A stretch of 64,000 nt of DNA, taken from contig NZ_WNXD01000001.1 of assembly GCF_014172375.1 (NCBI RefSeq), positions 744,001 through 808,000 on the forward strand, read 5' to 3'. Below the pieces are notes generated by a model, which was not told where the DNA came from, searched no databases, and saw only the letters and a list, made by a program, of their open reading frames with translations. Both the position numbers and the translations under genes were made by a program. Of the stretch, positions 19,201-27,324 are shown piece after piece; the first letter of the stretch is position 1; each line of letters begins with the position of its first letter. The stretch comes from Pedobacter planticolens. GTDB taxonomy: Bacteria; Bacteroidota; Bacteroidia; Sphingobacteriales; Sphingobacteriaceae.

Positions 19201-19464
19201 TATCGTTTTGCTCAAACGTTGTTTCAAGAAGATGGATCTTACTTTAAACTGAACTATATCTCATTGGGCTATACCTTAAATCAAAAATTCACCAACCGTT
19301 ACGGAATGAATAGAGTGGTATTAGGTGGTACAGTAAATAATGTATTTATGTTGACTAATTATTCTGGTCCAAATCCAGAAAACGTAACTGCATTAGGTAG
19401 AGATTACTCTGGTGGCTATCCTAACCCAAGAACGTTCGTATTTAATTTAAACATCGAGTTTTAA
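16255..19464 (+). CDS. SusC-family TonB-dependent outer membrane transporter 2
   Basis: About 1069 residues. I choose ATG 16255, one base after the preceding stop. ATG 16246 overlaps that stop, and ATG 16288 would give the most compact signal peptide, ending at LRAQ. Domain order: carboxypeptidase-like domain (VTGTVSDNQGGIPSVNILL...GEFAV), TonB-box region LKEVTVSGY, plug (VTDMLQGKVAGLNIQ; SIEVLKDASATALYGSRGAYGVILITTKRG), then beta-barrel. It begins the second module of the locus and differs from SusC 1 by having the full N-terminal domain. Confidence 0.95.
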   Translation: MKNLKEINLLNMRYIYIITLLCLCLGFNQELRAQTPAKKTVTGTVSDNQGGIPSVNILLDRRAIGTTNSEGEFAVSVPDNAVLEFSFIGYKTVKVSVAGKTKLTIKLENDNNNLKEVTVSGYVNKTKETSVGSSVKISGKDLQAVPVASVTDMLQGKVAGLNIQQNTGSPGMRGSMAIRGLSSTSISGSGNDAYLQPTSPLFVVDGVPVDDNQNFSYGFQSAGPGVSPISLIPQQDVESIEVLKDASATALYGSRGAYGVILITTKRGNSKIPVITYNGQFFVSAVPKLRSVIGGVDERSLRIAQILASDTSYYHALGLINGTPFIADSLNAYYNNSTNWQSYFYRTTYNQTHNLNIAGGDPSFNYKVNFGYFKQKGIQENTGFDRSTLRMNMQYMPNQKFKLYATINGALGKQQKGSGNGLFNTGIATGGASSSLLPSPSQYSAINSVLGAVTTDNDNKTIDLTNTIELKYEFIKNLSLTSNFNYTFNTGTEDNFLPASINGDRSSLFAYNSVKNAVYNRNLLQYVFSIKDKAGDDAHNFLAYVFNETSSSNFKADVIKNNKVVNDYLRGPIVGVDDYLTSLGGTLDNFNQSRSVAFAGSFQYNYKRRYVLDASYRLDGSSSSGPDAGYTKSPSIGVRWNINNESFMASQVEKWLDYASIRLSYGTVLQPSGNVYDVYGKYLNLGNYNGTQTVGISSGRSPNTNLQPAKNTTLNFAFDFGILKNRITGTFEAYYKQTDNLFGTKVLANTSGFGEITTNEEALVNIGYEGTLTGSLLPNSSKARLTVSVNGAINHDYLAALPNGVRQSIRFDPTTGQAILKSVGANALANFIYNTKGVYANNSDVPVDPLTGLRYRARNGDGSLGGVLNYFRAGDPRYTDVNGDYILDDYDLVDAGNSQIRFSGGVTVDFRYKNFSVQVQGTGILGRDILNNALASQFQAFNNPFVLSGLVPLSQYDIWKSVGQNAVYPNPYDYLRSSIVNPYRFAQTLFQEDGSYFKLNYISLGYTLNQKFTNRYGMNRVVLGGTVNNVFMLTNYSGPNPENVTALGRDYSGGYPNPRTFVFNLNIEF

Positions 19465-19481
19465 TTTTTCAATTATTGATA

Positions 19482-20990
19482 ATGAAAAAATATACAATTA
19501 TACTTTTAGCAATCTTAACGCTTTCGAGCACTGGTTGTAAAAAATTCCTAAATATTGTACCAACAGATGCACTTTCTGGTAACAATTTTTGGCAAACTCA
19601 AAAAGATGTAGAAACCTTTACAAATGGTTTATACGCCCAATTTAGAAGCAAGGTTAGTGGTGGCCTTATGACGGTAGGAGATTTACGTTCGGCACCAATT
19701 TCTACAACCGATGGTACGTATGGTTTTTACCTCGCTAATAATGATATATATGGTTTAGAAAATTTTGCCTCACCAACTGCTACTAATCCTGCCAGAACTC
19801 AATGGACAATTGGTTGGACATTTAAAAACATGACGTTGTGGAAACCATTTTACGACATCATTGCTTCATCAAACTTGCTGTACAAGAAAATAGATGAAAT
19901 GCCATCAGGAGTATTAAGCGCAAGTGAAATTAAAAAATATAAAGCAGAAGCGGTGTTTATGCGAAATATGTGTTATTTTTTCTTGGTGCGTTTATATGGC
20001 GATGTGCCTTATAATACAGATGCTTTGAACACAAAGGCATTACCTAGAACACCAATGGTAGAGGTTTTAAATAAATGCATAGCTGATATGGAAGCGGTAA
20101 AAGGAGATTTACCATGGACCTATTCAGATCCATCATTAATTGGGGTAAGAGCTATGAGAGGTGGAGCTATTGCTTTGTTAATGCACATGAACATGTGGGC
20201 TGCTGGTTTTGATGGAGAAGCTAATAAACAAAAATACTACACAGCTGTAAAACAACTTGGTGTAGAAATTAGTAGTTCAACAGATTACGCATTAATACCT
20301 TATACTCAAGAAGACAATAAGAGACTATTTAAAGGTCGTACTAAAGAAAGTTTGTTTGAGGTGTATCAAAGCTTTAATAATGGAGAGAAATTTTCTACCT
20401 ACGCTAATTTGGGCTATGTATTAAGTCACTATCCTTATTTAGGACAAACAACTTTTATAACCAGTAGAGGATATTATCAAAAAACTTGGATGGATAAAAT
20501 TTATAGTGATGGTATACCTGATGCTAGAAAAGACCTTTGGTTTGAAAACAGAACTATAAATAACAATACATTTCAATTTAAAAAGTTCGCTAATACTTAC
20601 GTAAATAATATTACGGTACAAAACGATGATGACATCATTATTTTCCGTTTATCAGATGCGTATTTACTAGCTGCAGAAGCACTTGCCAATTTGGGGGAAG
20701 ATACAGATGCACAAGTTTACTTGAATAAAGTAAGGCAGCGTGCTAGTGCTACTAATATTACATCAGGAGGAGATCAATTAAAAGATGACATTTACCTTGA
20801 ACGCGTAAGAGAGTTTATGGGCGAAGGCCAGTATTATTATGATTTGGTAAGAACTAAAAGAATATGCGACTCTAAATTTTGTGCATCTCCAATTAGCGTA
20901 AGTGCTTTTAATGCTGGCGCTTGGACATGGAAAATTGATGAATCTGCATTTGTAGAGAACCCAGGTATGACTTTAAATTATTGGAGATAA
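19482..20990 (+). CDS. SusD/RagB-family surface lipoprotein 2
   Basis: 503 residues from ATG 19482 (a TTG six bases upstream is less likely). Lipobox STGC with Cys19, then KKFLNIVPTDALSGNNFWQTQ, the standard SusD opening. Further family features are FMRNMCYFFLVRLYGDVPYN at ~165-185 and YLERVREFMGEGQYYYDLVR near the C-terminus. It is the partner of SusC 2, 17 bp upstream, and lies 2 bp ahead of the second fasciclin gene. Confidence 0.93.
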   Translation: MKKYTIILLAILTLSSTGCKKFLNIVPTDALSGNNFWQTQKDVETFTNGLYAQFRSKVSGGLMTVGDLRSAPISTTDGTYGFYLANNDIYGLENFASPTATNPARTQWTIGWTFKNMTLWKPFYDIIASSNLLYKKIDEMPSGVLSASEIKKYKAEAVFMRNMCYFFLVRLYGDVPYNTDALNTKALPRTPMVEVLNKCIADMEAVKGDLPWTYSDPSLIGVRAMRGGAIALLMHMNMWAAGFDGEANKQKYYTAVKQLGVEISSSTDYALIPYTQEDNKRLFKGRTKESLFEVYQSFNNGEKFSTYANLGYVLSHYPYLGQTTFITSRGYYQKTWMDKIYSDGIPDARKDLWFENRTINNNTFQFKKFANTYVNNITVQNDDDIIIFRLSDAYLLAAEALANLGEDTDAQVYLNKVRQRASATNITSGGDQLKDDIYLERVREFMGEGQYYYDLVRTKRICDSKFCASPISVSAFNAGAWTWKIDESAFVENPGMTLNYWR

Positions 20991-20992
20991 CA

Positions 20993-21772
20993 ATGAAAAA
21001 TAAACTAACTATAAAGGCAATCATTTTAGTTGCTGTAAGCATTACATTGTTTACCGCTTGCCAAAAAGACAAATACTATTTTGATAGTGGTACAGCAAAA
21101 GGCACCTTTAATGGAAGTATTTTGGCCTTCCTAAAATCAAAACCAGTATACTTTGATACCTTAACCAAGGTAATTGCAATTGCAGGAATGAATGATGTGT
21201 TGGATAAAGAAAATGTAACGTTTTTTGCACCAACCAGTTCATCAATTTATAAATCTGTAAAAGGTCTTAATCTTTATCTTAGACAGAATGGTAGAGATAC
21301 TGTAGCTAAACTAGAGCAGATTAAGCCAGCAGCTTGGAAAGAAATTTTATCGCAATATATCTTTAAAGGAACCAATAAACTTAAAGACTATCCTCAAATT
21401 GATACCTTAAACATGGCTGCATTTCCTGGTCAGGGGTATACCTCAATTGGCGGTAGAACTATGAATATTGGTGTACGCTTTAATGATGCAGTAGTTTACG
21501 ATGAAAACGGTGTAGAAAAATCAAGAGTAAAATATGCAGGTTATCGTCAGCTGTATATCGCTTATATTCCAAACTACGCAGATCCTAAAGTTGGCTTAAT
21601 CAACATTCCAGTAGCAAGTTCAGATATTGCACCAACTAATGGTATTGTACATGTGCTAGCACAAGAAGCAGCTTTTGGCTCATTTACGTATAGCAAACAC
21701 AACTTTGGCTTTAGTACCAACTTGTTTATCAATACGGTACAATCTTATGGTATTTTACCTGTAACTCCTTAA
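20993..21772 (+). CDS. Fasciclin (FAS1)-domain lipoprotein 2
   Basis: 259 residues from ATG 20993, two bases after the SusD stop; a TTG at 20981 would overlap SusD. Lipobox FTAC (Cys23) followed by QKD. ENVTFFAPTSSSIYKSVKGL is the conserved FAS1 segment and NGIVHVLAQEAAFG the second block. It is a paralogue of the protein at 14536-15216. Both proteins open with a similar pattern after the lipobox, [DS]-[KE]-YY-x-[DF], then EFNGT or TFNGS. Confidence 0.83.
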   Translation: MKNKLTIKAIILVAVSITLFTACQKDKYYFDSGTAKGTFNGSILAFLKSKPVYFDTLTKVIAIAGMNDVLDKENVTFFAPTSSSIYKSVKGLNLYLRQNGRDTVAKLEQIKPAAWKEILSQYIFKGTNKLKDYPQIDTLNMAAFPGQGYTSIGGRTMNIGVRFNDAVVYDENGVEKSRVKYAGYRQLYIAYIPNYADPKVGLINIPVASSDIAPTNGIVHVLAQEAAFGSFTYSKHNFGFSTNLFINTVQSYGILPVTP

Positions 21773-21801
21773 TTATTAATAGATTAATTATAACGCAAAC
21801 T

Positions 21802-23508
21802 ATGTTTAATAATTACAAAAATATAACCCGTTTAAGCTCAGCTTTAATACTATTAATGGCTTTGACTATCTATTCTTGCAAAAAGAAAGAGGTGATTGGC
21901 GAAGATCCATACGCTGGTGGTAAACAACCACTAGGTATTAAGTTTGACAATACTTTACCTGATCCAGCATTAGCTACACAAGGTTCAGAAGTAACTGTTT
22001 TCGTAAGAGGGGTAAAGAAATACGAAAACGACTATAAATTTTATGTAAATGAAATTGAAGCAACTGTGCTGAATTTAACTGATAGTACAATTCGTATTGT
22101 AGTACCAACAAATGCAAGTACAGGTGGTTTATCAGTGGTTACTAAAGAACAAACTTTCTTTGGCCCAGTACTTAATATAGATGGAAAAGTAAGTATAGAT
22201 AACACTTTCCAAACAAATGGAGCTACCTACCGTGATAATAATGCGAATATCTATGTGTCATCAATAAATGATATTTCAACATTGGCAAATGGTAATTCTT
22301 TTGTGGTTGGTTCATTTAATAACTTTGATAATCGTTGGACTGAAAAAATTCCCAATGGAGCAATTGCCCAAATTGATCCGAACGGGACTTATATTGCTCC
22401 AGTACCTAGCGATGTGAATTCTGTTAACTTTGGTAAAGGAGCTAATGGCGTAATAAATACGGTAACTCGGTTAACCAATGGCGCTAATAACGGTAAATAC
22501 ATTGTATCAGGAGATTTTACTAGCTTTAATTCTACACGACCAAACCGTATTAATATTTCTGGTATTACTAGGTTAAATAGTAATGGCACACTAGATAGTA
22601 CTGTTATTGATGTAATAAACCCAACGCCTAATGTATTATCTAAAAATAGAGATACTGTACCAAGCTTTAATGGTGGAGTAATAGGGTCTATTAAAAAATC
22701 ATTTGTATTTGGCGACCGAGTATATATAGTAGGTAGCTTCCAATATTATGTTCGACGTTTTTATGAAAGATCTACTTATGATACTAAAATAGGAGACGTT
22801 GTTAAAATGAATCAAATGGCTTGTTTAAAAATTAACGAGGCCAATCCTGTTGATGAAGGTGATTTAGACTTAACCTTTCATTATAATTCAACCACCAAAC
22901 AAAGTCCAGCTGCAGGAAATGGTAGCATAAGAGATGCAATTCAATTGCCAGATGGAAAATTAGTTTTAGTAGGAGAATTTACCACATTTAACGGACAACC
23001 AGCTAACCACATCGTTCGTATTAATTTAGATGGATCTGTTGATGCGAGTTTTAATACAGGTAGTGGTGCAGATAATGATATCAGTTCTATTACGTACAAT
23101 GCAACTACCAATAAAATTATGGTTGCTGGTTTATTTAAAAATTTTAACGGTAGCGCCAAACAAGGAGTAGCTATGTTAGAGTTAAACGGAAGCTTAACAC
23201 CAACATTCAATTTTGGTACAATTACCACAGGCACACCAACTTATGCTGGTCAGTTAAATAGCGGTAAAATCATTGTTTCAGGTAGTTTTAAAACCTATAA
23301 CGGTATAGTTCGTCAAGGATTTATGATTATAAATGCCGATGGATCTTTAGCTGCAGGTTATAATAACACTGGTCAATTTATAGGCAACATTTATAAAATG
23401 ATTGAAACAACTTCGGGAGTTAATACCAAAGTTACACTAGTCGGCTTTTTTGCAAGGTTTGATAATAAAACCTTTAAAAGTATACTTCGTATTACATTGA
23501 AACCATAA
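21802..23508 (+). CDS. IPT/TIG plus delta-60-repeat lipoprotein (DUF5008-like)
   Basis: 568 residues, lipobox YSC (Cys26) then KKKE. An N-terminal immunoglobulin-like/TIG region (PALATQGSEVTVFVRGVKKY...) spans roughly residues 50-125. A beta-propeller of delta-60-type repeats follows, with units such as LPDGKLVLVGEFTTFNGQPA-HIVRINLDGSVDASFNTG and ITYNATTNKIMVAGLFKNFNG. There are no catalytic motifs. It takes the same module position as the DUF5007-like protein after FAS1 1. Likely a large surface-exposed ligand- or partner-binding lipoprotein. Confidence 0.8.
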   Translation: MFNNYKNITRLSSALILLMALTIYSCKKKEVIGEDPYAGGKQPLGIKFDNTLPDPALATQGSEVTVFVRGVKKYENDYKFYVNEIEATVLNLTDSTIRIVVPTNASTGGLSVVTKEQTFFGPVLNIDGKVSIDNTFQTNGATYRDNNANIYVSSINDISTLANGNSFVVGSFNNFDNRWTEKIPNGAIAQIDPNGTYIAPVPSDVNSVNFGKGANGVINTVTRLTNGANNGKYIVSGDFTSFNSTRPNRINISGITRLNSNGTLDSTVIDVINPTPNVLSKNRDTVPSFNGGVIGSIKKSFVFGDRVYIVGSFQYYVRRFYERSTYDTKIGDVVKMNQMACLKINEANPVDEGDLDLTFHYNSTTKQSPAAGNGSIRDAIQLPDGKLVLVGEFTTFNGQPANHIVRINLDGSVDASFNTGSGADNDISSITYNATTNKIMVAGLFKNFNGSAKQGVAMLELNGSLTPTFNFGTITTGTPTYAGQLNSGKIIVSGSFKTYNGIVRQGFMIINADGSLAAGYNNTGQFIGNIYKMIETTSGVNTKVTLVGFFARFDNKTFKSILRITLKP

Positions 23509-23526
23509 CGCTTAAAAATATTTGAT

Positions 23527-25317
23527 ATGAAAACACTAAATAGAAAGCAACAATTAATAGTGATTAATAGCTTAGGTTTTATGAGCCTGTTATTGGTACT
23601 ATTGTTTATCTCTTCTTGTAATAAAGACTTTCCAAATACCTTAAGAGAAGGGTATCCAAATGATACTACAAACCTTAAAGAAGGAAAGCGCAAGGTACTT
23701 TACATTATTTTAGATGGAGTAAGAGGCAATGCAGTAAAAACTTTAAGCCCGCCAAATATTACGCAAATCGTTAGAAAGTCTATTTATACTTTCGATGGTT
23801 TACTAGATCCTAAATCTACAGCAGTAAATAATGGTAATGGTTGGGCAAACTCATTAACTGGCGTAACAAGCGCTAAACATAAAGTTTTAACAGATGATTT
23901 TGCAAATAATCAACTGACTGCTTTTCCAACCTTATTTACACGTTTAAAACAACAATCACCTAATCTTCGTACAGTTTCTATTGCTGCTACAAATGCATTT
24001 AATACAAATTTAGCTGTTGATGCAACTGCTAAAGTTGATGCGCAAAATAGTGATGTTAAAGTTAAAGACGCAGTAGTAGAAGAGTTAAAAAGAGACGATG
24101 CAGGTATCGTGGTAGCTCAGTTCCATAGTGCTGACGAAGCAGGAGCAGCCAATGGCTACACAGATAGTTCTGTACCGTATACAACCGCCATTACACAAAT
24201 TGATACTTATATAGGCAATATCATTACTGCTTTACAAGCTCGTGCAGGTTTTAGCAAAGAAGATTGGTTGGTGGTTATTGCATCTAACAAAGGTGGCTAT
24301 ATAACTCCAGCACCTGGCGATTCGGATTTAGGAGCATTTGGAGAAGGAGCGAAAAATACCTTTACCATATTCTATAACCCTAAATTTACTCAACAATTTG
24401 TTCCTAAACCTGATGTAAATACCATTCCATTTTCTGGTTTTGCACCAAGATTGGTAAGTACAGCTACAACACGTAATGTACTAGCTGCAGATAACAATAC
24501 CACTATTGGTAATTTTGGTACAACTGGCGATTATACGTTGATATTTAAAGTAAGAGCAGATCATGCGTCGGTTGGTGGATATCCTCCAATTATTGGTAAG
24601 GAGTTAAATTTTCAACAAAATAGCCCGGGCTGGGTAATTTTCACTAACGGAAGTGATTGGAACTTTAAAGCAAATGGGACCCAACAAATGGGTGGTGCGC
24701 CTGCCGGTGCTACCAGAACCTTTAGAGATGGTTTATGGCATACTATAGCTGTAAAAATCTATACAGAAAATGGAAGTAGATACGTAAAAGGATTTCAAGA
24801 TGGTAAATTGGCTGGTGGGCCTTTAACTAGTGGTAATGGTACGTATACTGCCAATATGAGCTCTACTACACCATTTACGGTAGGTAATATTCCTACTAGT
24901 GAATCTACAGTTGGTGCAGTAAATGTATTAATTAGAGAAGTAGCCATGTATAATGTAGCCATGCCAGACGCAACAATAACAAGCTATATGCGTAAAACGG
25001 AAGTATTGCCAACAGATCCTAATTATGCAAATTTAATGGGCTATTGGCCACTTACAGAGGGTTCTGGCCTTACTGGTGCAGATAAATCTGGTAAAGCACC
25101 AAATTTAAAGTTCTCACCTTCAGAAAACTGGACTAGCTTCTTAGATAGCTCACCAAATTTAAGTCCTCCTGTTAGCGATGCAGCTTATGCTGTAGTCATC
25201 AATAACGTAGATATTCCAATGCAAATTTATCAATGGATGGGCGTAGCTCCTCCTGCTACTTGGAACTTAGATGGTAAAATTTGGAAATTATTATACACAG
25301 ACGTTCGCAATAACTAA
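23527..25317 (+). CDS. LamG lipoprotein with degenerate phosphodiesterase domain (DUF4983 type) 1
   Basis: 596 residues; Cys31 lipidation site (ISSC). Residues ~55-290 follow the alkaline-phosphatase/nucleotide-pyrophosphatase fold: IILDGVRG keeps the first metal Asp (D63). The nucleophile Thr is Asn (102), the Asp-His metal block reads DEAGAANG (203-210), and the Asp-His pair reads SNKGG (253-257). It is therefore predicted to be inactive. Residues ~320-480 form a LamG/concanavalin-like domain (DYTLIFKVRADH...GLWHTIAVKIYT). It is probably a surface binding protein. The tail ends with a conserved segment shared with the paralogue at 27325. Confidence 0.82.
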   Translation: MKTLNRKQQLIVINSLGFMSLLLVLLFISSCNKDFPNTLREGYPNDTTNLKEGKRKVLYIILDGVRGNAVKTLSPPNITQIVRKSIYTFDGLLDPKSTAVNNGNGWANSLTGVTSAKHKVLTDDFANNQLTAFPTLFTRLKQQSPNLRTVSIAATNAFNTNLAVDATAKVDAQNSDVKVKDAVVEELKRDDAGIVVAQFHSADEAGAANGYTDSSVPYTTAITQIDTYIGNIITALQARAGFSKEDWLVVIASNKGGYITPAPGDSDLGAFGEGAKNTFTIFYNPKFTQQFVPKPDVNTIPFSGFAPRLVSTATTRNVLAADNNTTIGNFGTTGDYTLIFKVRADHASVGGYPPIIGKELNFQQNSPGWVIFTNGSDWNFKANGTQQMGGAPAGATRTFRDGLWHTIAVKIYTENGSRYVKGFQDGKLAGGPLTSGNGTYTANMSSTTPFTVGNIPTSESTVGAVNVLIREVAMYNVAMPDATITSYMRKTEVLPTDPNYANLMGYWPLTEGSGLTGADKSGKAPNLKFSPSENWTSFLDSSPNLSPPVSDAAYAVVINNVDIPMQIYQWMGVAPPATWNLDGKIWKLLYTDVRNN

Positions 25318-25325
25318 ATAAAGCT

Positions 25326-27299
25326 ATGAACACAAAAACATTTATAAAATTAACCACGATTATTGCAATCGTATTCAGTATAGCTGCCTGTAAAAAATAC
25401 GGCATAGAAGTACCCGATGGTTATGATGATGCTTCAGGCAACAAAGCTGATGTAACAGTAGATACCAATATGCTGAACATCGATCGCTCAGGATATGCTA
25501 AAGCTCGTTTGTTCCCAGGTTTGGTAGATCAAACCGAACCTCGTGTACAAAATAAAGAGTTTACTTTAGATTTGAATTTTGAGAATCAAACCGCAACTAC
25601 CTTACGTATACAAGCAGCACCAGAACCTCAGTACAGTACAGGTTACTATGCAGCTCCTGGAGAGTTAATTAAAATTATTGTACCTGCAGGTGTAAATGGT
25701 TTAAGTATGCAAATTGGTGGCCATACAGATAATTTATCTGGTAAAGTACCTTTGTTACGTGATCCTATTATTTATAATGTAAAAGCCTTATATCCAGGCG
25801 TAAATTACATGCGCAACATCTACGGAGGTACGATTTATATTCACGCTAGTTTTGCAATTGCACAACCTGTAAAATTCATTATTTCTGGTGCAGTAGTATC
25901 TCCAGATTTTATTTTAGGTCAAATCAGCGATGCAGATTGGGTAACTAAAGTAAAAGCATCAAATGTGCCTTGGTTAGAATTTAGAACCAAACGCGTAATC
26001 TTCTTAATACCAAGAGATAAAGTGATAGCTACTTTCAGCTCAAGCGAACCATTAAATAATCCAACAGCTGTAATGACCAAATGGAATGAAGTTTTCGATT
26101 TGGATTATAATGCATGGATGGGATTATCAGATAATGCACCCGATCAAGTAGATAGAAGCCCACAAGGACCATGGAGAGGAGTGTTAGATATTCAATTAAC
26201 AGTAGGTTACGGTCACTCGGGTATTCCATTTGTAGGTACCAATGATAACGAATGGTTTAAAGGATTTACAAGTTTAAAAAATGTTACTACAAGCGTTGGT
26301 CAATGGGGAAGTTACCATGAATTTGGCCATAACTGTCAACAACCTAATGTTTGGAGCTGGAGTACTTTAGGTGAAACCACCAACAACTTATTCAGTTTTA
26401 AAGTAGCTAACCGTATAGGTGCCGATTATAACGTATTGCATCCAGCAGTTAGGAGTGGTTTTCCATTAGGTATTGCATGGGCAACTACCAGTACAACAAC
26501 AGCAACAACAATTACTACAGGTTCTAGAAACTTTGATGCAGATGTTCTTATAAATAATACAGATACGGGTCCTTTTATAAAGATTACACCTTTTGTACAA
26601 CTTTTTGATACCTACGGTTACGGCGGGATGACTAAATTATATACAGAAGCACGTCATGCTCAACGTTTTTCATACAATGATATTGATAAACATGATTTTA
26701 CTTACGAGAAATTATCAGACTTTGCACAATTAGATTTATCTGCGTTTTTTGATGCTTGGGGTATTAACATCAGTAAGCAAATGGTGGCAAAAGTTTCAGC
26801 TAAATATCCATTAATGACAAAACAAGTTTGGACCTATAATCCATTAACTAAAGCAGGAGGTACTGCTACCATTGTACCAACAATTCTACAGATAAGTTCA
26901 TCACAATCTAACGAGGGCTCACCTGCTGCCATGTTAGATAATAATAGTACAACCTATTGGCACTCACAATACTCGCCAGCGCCAACTGCAGCACAATCTT
27001 ATCCTTTTACTATTATTTATAGTCAGAATGTAAGAACACCTATAAAAGGAATGTATTTCTTCCCTAGAAATTCTACAGCGCAACGCGTAAAAGATGTAGA
27101 GATATTGATTAGCGATGATAATGTGAACTTTACAAGTATAGGTACAACTCAAATTCCTAATGCTTTTGCCCGTTATGAGTATTTATTTCCTAATGGTGTT
27201 GTTGCACCCCGCTTTATTAAAGTTTTATTAAAAAATAGTTGGGTAACAGGAAATACTACGCTAGCCGCAATGGCAGAACTAGGTGTAATTAAACAATAA
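25326..27299 (+). CDS. M60/enhancin-like metallopeptidase lipoprotein with C-terminal discoidin-like domain
   Basis: 657 residues, lipobox IAAC (Cys22). N-terminal segments are beta-rich (~50-200). The catalytic core has the gluzincin site HEFGH at 331-335 with a third ligand E350 (HExxH-x14-E), followed by the TTNNLFS segment typical of M60/PF13402 peptidases. The C-terminal ~140 residues (from ~515) look like an F5/8 type C, CBM32-like domain: SPAAMLDNNSTTYWHSQYS, then an FFPRN...EILIS pattern. M60-like enzymes cut glycoproteins such as mucins. As the only enzyme on the surface here, it probably defines the locus substrate. It stands 8 bp after, and 25 bp before, the two LamG pseudo-phosphodiesterases. 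Confidence 0.9.
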   Translation: MNTKTFIKLTTIIAIVFSIAACKKYGIEVPDGYDDASGNKADVTVDTNMLNIDRSGYAKARLFPGLVDQTEPRVQNKEFTLDLNFENQTATTLRIQAAPEPQYSTGYYAAPGELIKIIVPAGVNGLSMQIGGHTDNLSGKVPLLRDPIIYNVKALYPGVNYMRNIYGGTIYIHASFAIAQPVKFIISGAVVSPDFILGQISDADWVTKVKASNVPWLEFRTKRVIFLIPRDKVIATFSSSEPLNNPTAVMTKWNEVFDLDYNAWMGLSDNAPDQVDRSPQGPWRGVLDIQLTVGYGHSGIPFVGTNDNEWFKGFTSLKNVTTSVGQWGSYHEFGHNCQQPNVWSWSTLGETTNNLFSFKVANRIGADYNVLHPAVRSGFPLGIAWATTSTTTATTITTGSRNFDADVLINNTDTGPFIKITPFVQLFDTYGYGGMTKLYTEARHAQRFSYNDIDKHDFTYEKLSDFAQLDLSAFFDAWGINISKQMVAKVSAKYPLMTKQVWTYNPLTKAGGTATIVPTILQISSSQSNEGSPAAMLDNNSTTYWHSQYSPAPTAAQSYPFTIIYSQNVRTPIKGMYFFPRNSTAQRVKDVEILISDDNVNFTSIGTTQIPNAFARYEYLFPNGVVAPRFIKVLLKNSWVTGNTTLAAMAELGVIKQ

Positions 27300-27324
27300 A
27301 TTAAGTTGATAAAATTGTAAACAG

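Noticed and set aside
22941..23234. Antisense frame within the delta-60 lipoprotein
   Set aside because: Mirror of repetitive codons in a clearly coding gene.
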